Shown one piece after another: positions 15,504 through 20,202 of a stretch of 20,202 nucleotides of DNA (positions within the stretch are counted from its first letter, which is position 1; each line of letters opens with the position of its first letter). The notes under the pieces were generated by a model that saw only the letters and a program-made list of their open reading frames with translations, was not told the origin of the DNA and did not search any database. This DNA comes from a virus. The DNA lies in the IMG/VR virus record IMGVR_UViG_3300027791_000175, positions 1 to 20,202 of that record, one strand, 5' to 3'. Position numbers and translations under genes: made by a program.

Positions 15504-15889
15504 TGTTTCAAACTTTACTGGGGCCAATTGCAAATATCGTCGGGAGCATCGTAAATGGTAAGATGGAGCAGAAGGCCGCCGAAACTAAAGTCAAGATTGC
15601 GAAAGCTGAAGCTCAAGCCCAGATCATGCTGTCACAGGCCACCTCTGAGGCCGATTGGGAAAAGGTCATGGCAGAGGGTTCACGCGATAGCTGGAAAGAT
15701 GAATGGCTTACCGTGTTGTTTTCAGTGCCTCTGATACTAGCATTCTTCGGTGAATGGGGCCGGGTTATCGTAGCTGAAGGCTTTGCCGCGTTGGATGTCA
15801 TGCCAAGCTGGTATCAATACACGCTTGGCGTAATCGTAAGCGCCAGCTTTGGCGTTCGATCTGCAACTAAATTTTTCGGGAAGAAATAA
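15503..15889 (+). CDS. Holin, GTA three-TM type
   Basis: The 128-residue protein should permeabilise the inner membrane and release the endolysin. Residues 20-60 are a charged amphipathic helix (KMEQKAAETKVKIAKAEAQA). A conserved-looking block follows: SWKDEWLTVLFSVPLILAFF (residues 63-82), GFAALDVMPSWYQYTLGVIV and SFGVRSATKFF. The KDEW...PL...F motif and the 'P.WYQY.LGVIV..SFG.R' end are typical of the Pfam family 'holin of 3TMs, for gene-transfer release'. Two strong membrane segments (69-84 and 104-118) are visible, with a weaker one near residues 1-17. It starts in a TAATG overlap behind the strongest ribosome binding site in the region. Confidence 0.85.
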   Translation: MFQTLLGPIANIVGSIVNGKMEQKAAETKVKIAKAEAQAQIMLSQATSEADWEKVMAEGSRDSWKDEWLTVLFSVPLILAFFGEWGRVIVAEGFAALDVMPSWYQYTLGVIVSASFGVRSATKFFGKK

Positions 15890-16143
15890 TGGTTACTCCA
15901 AGCAAAGGCAAAGCGCGCGTTAAGGTTACGTCCAGCGGCAAGAAAGTCAGCTACGGTCAAGCTGGAAATGCAAAGGGAGGTGGCCCAAGGGTCAAGCCCG
16001 GCACATCCAAGGGTGACGCTTATTGCGCGCGCTCCGCTGGCCAAAAGAAAAGTCACCCAAAGGCTGCGGCTGATCCAAACAGCCCGTTAAACCTGTCACG
16101 CAAGCGCTGGAAATGCTCCGGCACAAAATCAAAGAGGAGCTGA
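15889..16143 (+). CDS. Small basic Cys-containing protein, marine phage family
   Basis: The 84-residue protein has 21 Lys/Arg and only two acidic residues. It contains a Gly-rich segment (GQAGNAKGGGPRVKPGTSKG), a motif DAYCARSAGQKKSHPKAA, and a C-terminal block DPNSPLNLSRKRWKCSG. The combination 'GTSKGD.YCARS...DPNSP...SRKRWKC' is a pattern I recall from small cyanophage and marine phage proteins of unknown function. The two cysteines could bind zinc or pair with each other. It is the first of three basic mini-proteins between holin and endolysin, joined by TAATG to the holin. Nucleic acid binding or a virion role is plausible, not shown. Confidence 0.7.
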   Translation: MVTPSKGKARVKVTSSGKKVSYGQAGNAKGGGPRVKPGTSKGDAYCARSAGQKKSHPKAAADPNSPLNLSRKRWKCSGTKSKRS

Positions 16144-16145
16144 AT

Positions 16146-16301
16146 ATGGGACTTTATTCTAACATCAACGCTAAGAAGAAACGCATTGCCGCTGGCAGTG
16201 GCGAGAAAATGCGCAAGCCGGGTGCAAAGGGCGCACCGGCCAAGGGCGCGTTTAAACGTGCAGCCCTTACGGCAAAGAAGCCCAATAGGAGGACATCATA
16301 A
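16146..16301 (+). CDS. Very basic 51-residue protein
   Basis: The start is ATG 16146 with AGAGGAG at 16133-16139; a longer frame from 16113 would place the start inside the previous gene without a ribosome binding site. The product has 15 Lys/Arg in 51 residues against one Glu. Its core, NINAKKKRIAAGSGEKMRKP then GAKGAPAKGAFKRAA, matches a small protein type I have seen in many marine phages ('GLY.NI..K..RI..GSGEKMRK.G.KGAP'). Its function is unknown; charge suggests contact with DNA, RNA or membrane. It is the second of three basic mini-proteins. Confidence 0.7.
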   Translation: MGLYSNINAKKKRIAAGSGEKMRKPGAKGAPAKGAFKRAALTAKKPNRRTS

Positions 16302-16468
16302 TGGCGGCTGGCGTTAAGCACTATTTCAAGAACGGCAAAGAGCATACGGGCGCTACTCACAAAGCCAATGGCAAGGTTATGTCTGGCGCACGGCACACTG
16401 CCTCTAGCAAATTCTTAGTCCACAAGAAAGATTTGTCGGCTACCGCAAAAAAGATGGCCAAAAAATGA
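16301..16468 (+). CDS. Basic, His/Lys-rich 55-residue protein
   Basis: A short frame bridges the previous gene and the endolysin. ATG 16301 overlaps the preceding stop (TAATG), AGGAGG lies at 16287-16292, and its TGA overlaps the endolysin start as ATGA (16465-16468). The 55 residues contain 12 Lys, one Arg and five His against two acidic residues; segments are KHYFKNGKEHTGATHK, KVMSGARHTASSKFLVHKKD and ATAKKMAKK. The pattern 'KHY.KNGKE..G..H.......GA.HT..S..LVHKKDLS' is familiar from small phage proteins near lysis genes. Its exact fit to both neighbours and strong ribosome binding site make it a real gene; its function is unknown. Confidence 0.7.
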   Translation: MAAGVKHYFKNGKEHTGATHKANGKVMSGARHTASSKFLVHKKDLSATAKKMAKK

Positions 16469-17088
16469 GCGAGGCAATGAAAAACCTGCAAGCCAAAATC
16501 GGCGTTGGCGCTGATGGTGCGTTTGGGCCAAATACCGCTAAAGCCATCGCCAAGCATTTTAACCTGTCGCCTGAGCGTGGCGCGCATCTTATGGGTCAGG
16601 CCCACCATGAAAGCGGTGGCTTTAAGCGTACCCGTGAGGGGCTGCACTACTCAACGCCGGAACGCATTCAAGCTGTATGGCCATCGCGCTTCCCTACCGT
16701 TGACAGTGCCAAGCCATATGCGCGCAATCCGTCAGGTCTAGCCAACAAGGTCTACGCTGACCGCATGGGCAATGGCAATCAGGCATCGTGCGAAGGCTCG
16801 CTATATTGTGGCAGAGGCTTTCTGCAACTCACAGGCAAATCAAATTATCTCAGCTTTGCATCCGACATGGGCATCCCCGAAGTTATGACCGATCCGGACC
16901 TAGTTGCCAGCACATACGCGTTTGAGACTGCTCTGTGGTTTTTCCGCACCAATGGCTTGTTTAAAATAGCTGAGACGGGTGTTGATGAGGAGACGATCCG
17001 CAAAATCACTAAACGCGTCAACGGTGGCTATCACGGTCTTGATGATCGGATTGAGCAAACCAATCAAATCTATGGATGGCTTAGCTAG
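16465..17088 (+). CDS. Endolysin, GH19 chitinase/lysozyme-like muramidase
   Basis: This 207-residue enzyme should cleave peptidoglycan glycan strands after the holin opens the membrane. Residues 1-33 (LQAKIGVGADGAFGPNTAKA) look like a minimal peptidoglycan-binding repeat. The GH19 catalytic domain follows: AHHESGGFKRTREGLHYS, in which Glu49 is the probable acid and Glu58 the base. Further conserved blocks are YADRMGNGN, GRGFLQLTGKSNYLSFA (substrate cleft) and the final TKRVNGGYHGLDDR. The C-terminus ends in IYGWLS. Length and motif order fit lysozyme-like GH19 phage endolysins. There is no signal peptide, so release depends on the holin. It overlaps the previous mini-gene by ATGA. Confidence 0.9.
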   Translation: MSEAMKNLQAKIGVGADGAFGPNTAKAIAKHFNLSPERGAHLMGQAHHESGGFKRTREGLHYSTPERIQAVWPSRFPTVDSAKPYARNPSGLANKVYADRMGNGNQASCEGSLYCGRGFLQLTGKSNYLSFASDMGIPEVMTDPDLVASTYAFETALWFFRTNGLFKIAETGVDEETIRKITKRVNGGYHGLDDRIEQTNQIYGWLS

Positions 17089-17099
17089 GCTAGCCAACC

Positions 17100-17474
17100 T
17101 TGCAGGATCAAGCCGCAAGCGCAAATGTCGGACGGGCCGGGGAATACCTCGCCCTAAGCCGACTTAGTCTCGCAGGATACTTCTGCACACTTGCGCCTTC
17201 GCAGGACCATGACGCGTATATACAGATGGATACACGCATACTGACTTTGCAGGTCAAGACGTCATCAAAAATCAGGCACCAGAAATATCAATTCTTCACC
17301 AAGCAAAGCGAAATCCGGCAGCGGTCTGACGTTTACGCATTCGTGTCGATGGACCTTAATAAGATTTTCTTCTGCCGTGGAGATGACCCAATAATCAGGC
17401 CAAGCTCAACGCACTTGGATGCTGAATTATTTGAGCCGGGTAGTATGCAAGAAGTTTTATCTTCGTTCGATTGA
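17100..17474 (+). CDS. PD-(D/E)XK-type nuclease, Mrr-like QVK variant
   Basis: The 124-residue product starts at TTG 17100, the only start codon between the in-frame stop at 17091-17093 and the conserved core; the upstream site is weak (AGG at 17087-17089). The fold signature is clear: a helix with glutamate (GRAGEYLALSRLSLAGY, Glu15), an acidic strand (SQDHDAYI, Asp38), then a strand LTLQVKTSS with Gln51-Val-Lys53. In PD-(D/E)XK enzymes these are the metal and catalytic residues; Gln in place of Glu occurs in Mrr-type and PDDEXK_5 proteins. The gene follows the endolysin by 11 bases and ends the plus-strand unit. Role could be host DNA degradation, recombination or exclusion; the sequence does not decide. 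Confidence 0.65.
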   Translation: MQDQAASANVGRAGEYLALSRLSLAGYFCTLAPSQDHDAYIQMDTRILTLQVKTSSKIRHQKYQFFTKQSEIRQRSDVYAFVSMDLNKIFFCRGDDPIIRPSSTHLDAELFEPGSMQEVLSSFD

Positions 17475-17484
17475 TTTGGCTTTG

Positions 17485-17545
17485 CTAAGTAATATCGCAG
17501 TATTACTTGCCTCTCTAAAATACATCTAAGTAATCTCCCAGTATC
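17485..17545. repeat. Imperfect 20-bp direct repeat with internal dyad
   Basis: Two copies, ctaagtaatatcgcagtatt (17485-17504) and ctaagtaatctcccagtatc (17526-17545), match at 17 of 20 positions and start 41 bases apart. The first copy also begins a perfect 8-bp inverted repeat AAGTAATA/TATTACTT (17487-17494 and 17501-17508) with a 6-nt spacer. The repeats fill the space between convergent genes. There is no GC-rich stem or T-run, so a standard terminator is unlikely. A protein-binding site or a weak bidirectional 3' end are the alternatives. Confidence 0.6.
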
Positions 17546-17547
17546 TT

Positions 17548-17772
17548 TTAACTATTCGGCCTCGCCACTGGCCGGATGCTGCTTGACGGCATGTCAGTTC
17601 GCTCACATTGCGCCATGCTATCTCTAGACTGCGCTAAGATGACGGGGTAGATCGCATCAATAGCCACTGAGCATGTCTGCATGTCCTTGAAGTAAACAGT
17701 TGACGTGGCCTCATAGGAGGTCACGCCAATGTTTACGGTGTAGGTCAGGATTAGTGCTGCCCAGTAAGTCAT
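17548..17772 (-). CDS. Small exported protein of unknown function
   Basis: This 74-residue protein is the last gene of the minus-strand cluster and overlaps the upstream gene by ATGA (17769-17772). Its N-terminus is hydrophobic (MTYWAALILTYTVNIGV, residues 1-17), resembling a signal peptide or anchor with no positive charge at the start. The remainder contains two cysteines (residues 34 and 56) in MQTCSVAIDAIYPV and DSMAQCERTD and a Pro/Arg-rich tail. Two Cys after a signal segment suggest a small periplasmic disulphide protein. I do not recognise the family. The exact overlap supports it as a gene; function is unknown. Confidence 0.55.
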   Translation of the reverse strand: MTYWAALILTYTVNIGVTSYEATSTVYFKDMQTCSVAIDAIYPVILAQSRDSMAQCERTDMPSSSIRPVARPNS

Positions 17773-18533
17773 CGTTCATCCTCAAATGGTGAATGGAATG
17801 CCTCGATAGGCTGCTTGCAGAACACCCAGCGCCATTGCGGCTTAGTCTGGTCCTTGATTTCCACATAATCGCGCACCCGGTGTATTTTTTCAGCTAAAAC
17901 CAATTTCTTCAAATAGCTGGCTGTGCGTGGGATACTATCCCCAAGCAACTCAGCGGCGTCTGCGACGGTAACGCGCTGGTCATCGCTCAGCATGCCGATA
18001 AGTTTCTCACCTTGCGCTATGCCATACGCCTTACGCCTGCTAGCTATTTCAAGCGCGCCCTTGTGCATCGTGCTTTGCCGTGGCTTCATCGACGGCAATG
18101 GCCCACGGTTTTTTAGTTTGTATTGCAGCCGCTCAAACTCAAGAATGCAATGGCCGTAAGTTATCTCGTATCGCTTATACTTGTCAGTGACGCCCTGAAG
18201 GCTTGCCTTTAGTCTGCCTTCGGGAGAGCGTTTAAAGCGGATTTCAGCCTCTCTAGCAGCACGCTCTGCTCCTGTAGCCTCTGCTGCAAGTTTGGCCTCT
18301 TCAAGGTGTTCGGCTCGCTCAGCATGATCGAGTTCACTCTCTCGAGCCTCTGGATATACTTCATTATTTTTTCCATGCCTTACCTTTCTGGCTAAAGTTA
18401 TACCTAATTTTTTTGCGATGCGGTGGACCGTTGAATTGGAAATGTGCAGCAATTCTGCAATCTCGCCCTGACACATATTCATCTCAGCGCACTTGATGAG
18501 ATGATCTATTGTGGCGTCTGAAGTCTTGGTCAT
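17769..18533 (-). CDS. DNA-binding protein with two HTH domains
   Basis: The start is the ATG at 18533, with GGAGG at 18541-18545; a longer frame from 18575 overlaps the zinc protein gene and lacks a site. The product has 254 residues. Residues 10-47 are a classical helix-turn-helix (CQGEIAELLHISNSTVHRIA, then KKLGI). Residues 62-110 are a long charged helix (ERAEHLEEAKLAAEATGAER). Residues 115-145 are helical with aromatic residues. Residues 178-225 form a second winged-helix-like unit (RVTVADAAELLGDSIPRTAS, then YLKKLVLAEKIHRV). It may regulate the minus-strand operon, act in replication control or bind the origin. Two DNA-binding heads joined by a helix would fit a looping or dimeric regulator. 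Family not identified. Confidence 0.7.
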   Translation of the reverse strand: MTKTSDATIDHLIKCAEMNMCQGEIAELLHISNSTVHRIAKKLGITLARKVRHGKNNEVYPEARESELDHAERAEHLEEAKLAAEATGAERAAREAEIRFKRSPEGRLKASLQGVTDKYKRYEITYGHCILEFERLQYKLKNRGPLPSMKPRQSTMHKGALEIASRRKAYGIAQGEKLIGMLSDDQRVTVADAAELLGDSIPRTASYLKKLVLAEKIHRVRDYVEIKDQTKPQWRWVFCKQPIEAFHSPFEDER

Positions 18534-18697
18534 TCGTCTTCCTCCATAGGCTCTACTTGGCCTGTTCCTGCGCAATTATCGCATTCAGTTGTTTCTGTGT
18601 CTGGAAAGCCATAATCATTGTTAAGGCTTTGCGTGACAAACGTCTCGCGTTCCTGTGATCCAGTGCCATTGCACTCAGGGCAATCAATCCATTCCAT
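18530..18697 (-). CDS. Zinc-binding mini-protein, DnaJ central-domain type
   Basis: A 55-residue frame lies between the HNH gene and the HTH gene. Its ATG (18697) overlaps the HNH stop as TAATG, an AGGGAGAAGA site lies at 18701-18710, and its TGA overlaps the next ATG as ATGA (18530-18533). It contains two CxxCxGxG motifs, CPECNGTG (residues 6-13) and CDNCAGTG (39-46), separated by 25 residues, which are half of the four motifs of the DnaJ Cys-rich domain and should hold one Zn2+. The tail is acidic (EPMEEDE). There is no J-domain. Such mini zinc proteins may aid folding or bridge replication proteins. The motifs and double overlap make it a clear gene; function is unproven. Confidence 0.8.
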   Translation of the reverse strand: MEWIDCPECNGTGSQERETFVTQSLNNDYGFPDTETTECDNCAGTGQVEPMEEDE

Positions 18698-18999
18698 TAC
18701 TCTTCTCCCTTAGCTGCATCTATGTGGTGTTTGTTTGCGTAAGTGTGGATGGCGTGGCAGTTGGCGCACAACACCTCACACTTTTCCATTTCGGCCACGA
18801 CGTTTTTCATTACGCCTTTACTGGCTAACTTTGAAACACTCATAACCTTATCTGAAGGGTCCAAGTGGTTAAAATGTAAAGCCACAGGATGCTCAGCGTA
18901 GCCGCAGCGATTGCAGCCTGCATTAATTTTAAAATTGTCTACAAATGCCCTAATTTTTGCCGCGCGCTCGACGGCCAATTGCTGCGCCCTGCTACGCAT
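18697..18999 (-). CDS. HNH endonuclease
   Basis: This 100-residue protein is an HNH-type nuclease. It has a basic N-terminal helix (RAQQLAVERAAKIRAFVDNF), a first zinc knuckle CNRCG (Cys29, Cys32), the core LHFNHLDPSDK (His42, Asn44, His45) and a second block KCEVLCANCHAIHTY (Cys78, Cys81, His82, His85). The two Cys pairs hold structural zinc; the HFNHLD and CHAIH histidines form the ββα-metal site. Phage HNH proteins assist terminase packaging or act as homing endonucleases; this one sits in the replication cluster, overlapping RepA-like and zinc-protein genes by one base each, so it is a regular operon member rather than a recent free-standing insertion. The specific target is unknown. Confidence 0.85.
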   Translation of the reverse strand: MRSRAQQLAVERAAKIRAFVDNFKINAGCNRCGYAEHPVALHFNHLDPSDKVMSVSKLASKGVMKNVVAEMEKCEVLCANCHAIHTYANKHHIDAAKGEE

Positions 19000-20202
19000 T
19001 ACGAAACATCCTTACATTTACCGTCTTTATCAGTGAACCAAACGAAACCCTCGTTCTGCACCAAATGTCCTGCGCCAATCAACGCTTCAATAGACTGCTT
19101 ATATGTAGAGCGCGGATTTGCCACTGAGGACACTTTGCCAACAAAGTGATCCTTCACTGTCTCCTCAGAGATAACCCAAAAGGTGCGTGGCTCAGGCCAG
19201 CCGGGGCCACCCGGATTTGGATTGCCTATGCCCTCGCCGCGCAATTGCGTAAACACCTTGCGAATAAGCAACTGGTTCTTGCCCTTGATGCGTGGCTTGT
19301 TGGCTTCCTCAATCTCACTGTCTGACGCCTTGTGAATGGTACAGGTTGTTACAGCATCGCCATCCTCATCTATGCCAAGCTCAATCACGTTTAGCTTGAA
19401 CGAGAATAGCGTACCCGTCTCCATGTCGCGCTGCTTAGTTGCCCTTGCCGTGCGCATGCCCGTGGCTTCATCGTGGTCCAACTCAATCTCTGTGTCGGTT
19501 GCCGCGCGTAAACTTGAGTGGCCGCGCGCTCCCGCTGCTTTATCTTTGCCTGAGTGATGCACAACTGCCAAGCTGGCACTTGTTATCTCGCGCAGCTTAT
19601 CGCAGTTGCCAATAAACTTGGTCATGTCTTCCGGAGAGTTTTCATTGCCGCCAGCCATAGAGCGGCTGAGCGTGTCCACAACAATAAACTTAACTTGGCC
19701 GTGCTTGCGAGACACCTCACGGCATAGCTTCTCCAGCACGACCATGTCCACGTCGCCATCAAGCAAGTTTACCGGCAAAGGTCTAACGGCAAGCTTAACG
19801 TCCTTGTGTTCGGGGTACTGTCGGCTGAGAGCCACAACCCGGTTGTGCATCCCCATGCCGCCTTCTGTGGCGAGATACAAAACTGAGCCGCCAATAACTT
19901 TATGGCCGTTCCATTCCTGCCCGGCAGCAATATGCCAAGCCATGTCTAAAGCGAAGAACGACTTGCCCACGTTGGACGGGCCATAGATCACAGACATCTG
20001 CCCGTCGCCCAACCAGCCCTTAACAAGGTAGTTGCGGCTGAGTTGCGGTATTGCCTCACCCGGCATGAAGATTTGGTCCATCACGCTCTGCACTGTCAGC
20101 GCCTTGCGTGTTGCATCTGGGCCTTGGTTGACCCACATGTCGGAATAGTCCCAGCCATCATTCTCAGGCATGATGTACTCAACGCCCAACTCAGAGAATG
20201 CG
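18999..20202 (-). CDS. RepA-like AAA/RecA-fold replicative helicase, probably Toprim-primase fusion (5' truncated)
   Basis: The protein is a hexameric-helicase-type RecA ATPase. Walker A GPSNVGKS is encoded at 19959-19982, followed by FFALDMAWHIAAGQEW; Walker B is KFIVVDTLSRS; the sensor block is LAVVHHSGKDKAAGARGHSS then LRAATD. These are hallmarks of RepA-like (AAA_25) ATPases of phages and plasmids. The C-terminus, from about 100 residues before the end (LLIRKVFTQLRG, then STYKQSIEALIGAGHLV), looks like a winged helix. The frame stays open to the right edge. The first visible residues (GVEYIMPENDGWDYSDMWVN) resemble the end of a Toprim primase domain ('.D.ND....G'), so the ATG at 20171 and TTG at 20189 are probably internal. 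It heads the minus-strand replication operon visible here. Confidence 0.87.
   Translation of the reverse strand, partial: AFSELGVEYIMPENDGWDYSDMWVNQGPDATRKALTVQSVMDQIFMPGEAIPQLSRNYLVKGWLGDGQMSVIYGPSNVGKSFFALDMAWHIAAGQEWNGHKVIGGSVLYLATEGGMGMHNRVVALSRQYPEHKDVKLAVRPLPVNLLDGDVDMVVLEKLCREVSRKHGQVKFIVVDTLSRSMAGGNENSPEDMTKFIGNCDKLREITSASLAVVHHSGKDKAAGARGHSSLRAATDTEIELDHDEATGMRTARATKQRDMETGTLFSFKLNVIELGIDEDGDAVTTCTIHKASDSEIEEANKPRIKGKNQLLIRKVFTQLRGEGIGNPNPGGPGWPEPRTFWVISEETVKDHFVGKVSSVANPRSTYKQSIEALIGAGHLVQNEGFVWFTDKDGKCKDVS

Noticed and set aside
17557-17574. Hairpin CGGCC/GGCCG near the minus-strand 3' end as a terminator
   Set aside because: The stem is only 5 bp, lies within the coding sequence and has no T-run in either direction.
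18534-18575. Longer start for the two-HTH gene
   Set aside because: The added 14 residues overlap the zinc mini-protein in another frame. The ATG at 18533 has GGAGG at the proper distance and an ATGA overlap.
1-20202. CRISPR arrays, tRNA or rRNA genes, insertion sequences, integrase or attachment site
   Set aside because: I saw no regularly spaced repeats, cloverleaf sequence, transposase or integrase motif. Apart from overlaps and short gaps there is no non-coding stretch above 100 bases.

Overview
The window looks like a contiguous piece of a tailed double-stranded DNA bacteriophage genome (Caudoviricetes), most likely a podovirus-like phage of a marine bacterium. The evidence is a P22-type portal, a P22 gp10-like tail hub candidate, several ejection-type internal virion proteins, an SU10-type major capsid protein, a GH19 endolysin and a holin of the three-TM GTA type. 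Many of the small genes also belong to types I associate with uncultured marine phages. Nothing indicates a host chromosome: there are no tRNA or rRNA genes, no insertion sequences and no metabolic operon. The host cannot be named from the sequence. No terminase, integrase or DNA polymerase is in the window, so lifestyle and taxonomy remain open.

Layout, plus strand. Positions 1-1481 hold the 3' end of a tail-fibre gene (YadA-like repeats followed by an S74 self-cleaving chaperone) and two small genes. An intrinsic terminator (1503-1525) and a candidate extended -10 promoter (1524-1551) follow. Positions 1581-13886 form the virion module: tail hub, jelly-roll-like protein, GNAT-like protein, four probable internal or ejection proteins, portal, a small protein, scaffold and major capsid protein. 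A second terminator lies at 13897-13921. Positions 13941-17474 carry two small post-capsid genes, a lysis region (spanin-like protein, exported Cys-rich protein, three membrane proteins), three very basic mini-proteins, the endolysin and a PD-(D/E)XK-type nuclease.

Layout, minus strand. From the right edge down to 17548 runs a five-gene cluster, each gene overlapping the next by 1-4 nt: a Toprim/RepA-like primase-helicase (5' end outside the window), an HNH endonuclease, a 55-residue DnaJ-type zinc protein, a two-HTH protein and a small exported protein. The two strands converge on a short interval (17475-17547) that carries an imperfect direct repeat with an internal dyad.

The plus-strand genes are late functions: assemble the capsid, attach the tail, eject DNA, lyse the cell. 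The minus-strand genes look like DNA replication and its control. Sixteen gene junctions overlap, so translational coupling is pervasive. Three genes shorter than 60 codons (14660-14833, 16301-16468 and 18530-18697) fit exactly into the overlap pattern and are easily missed. A block of AT-richer DNA (about 7150-9540) covers two ejection-protein genes and ends just before the portal, which suggests modular exchange.
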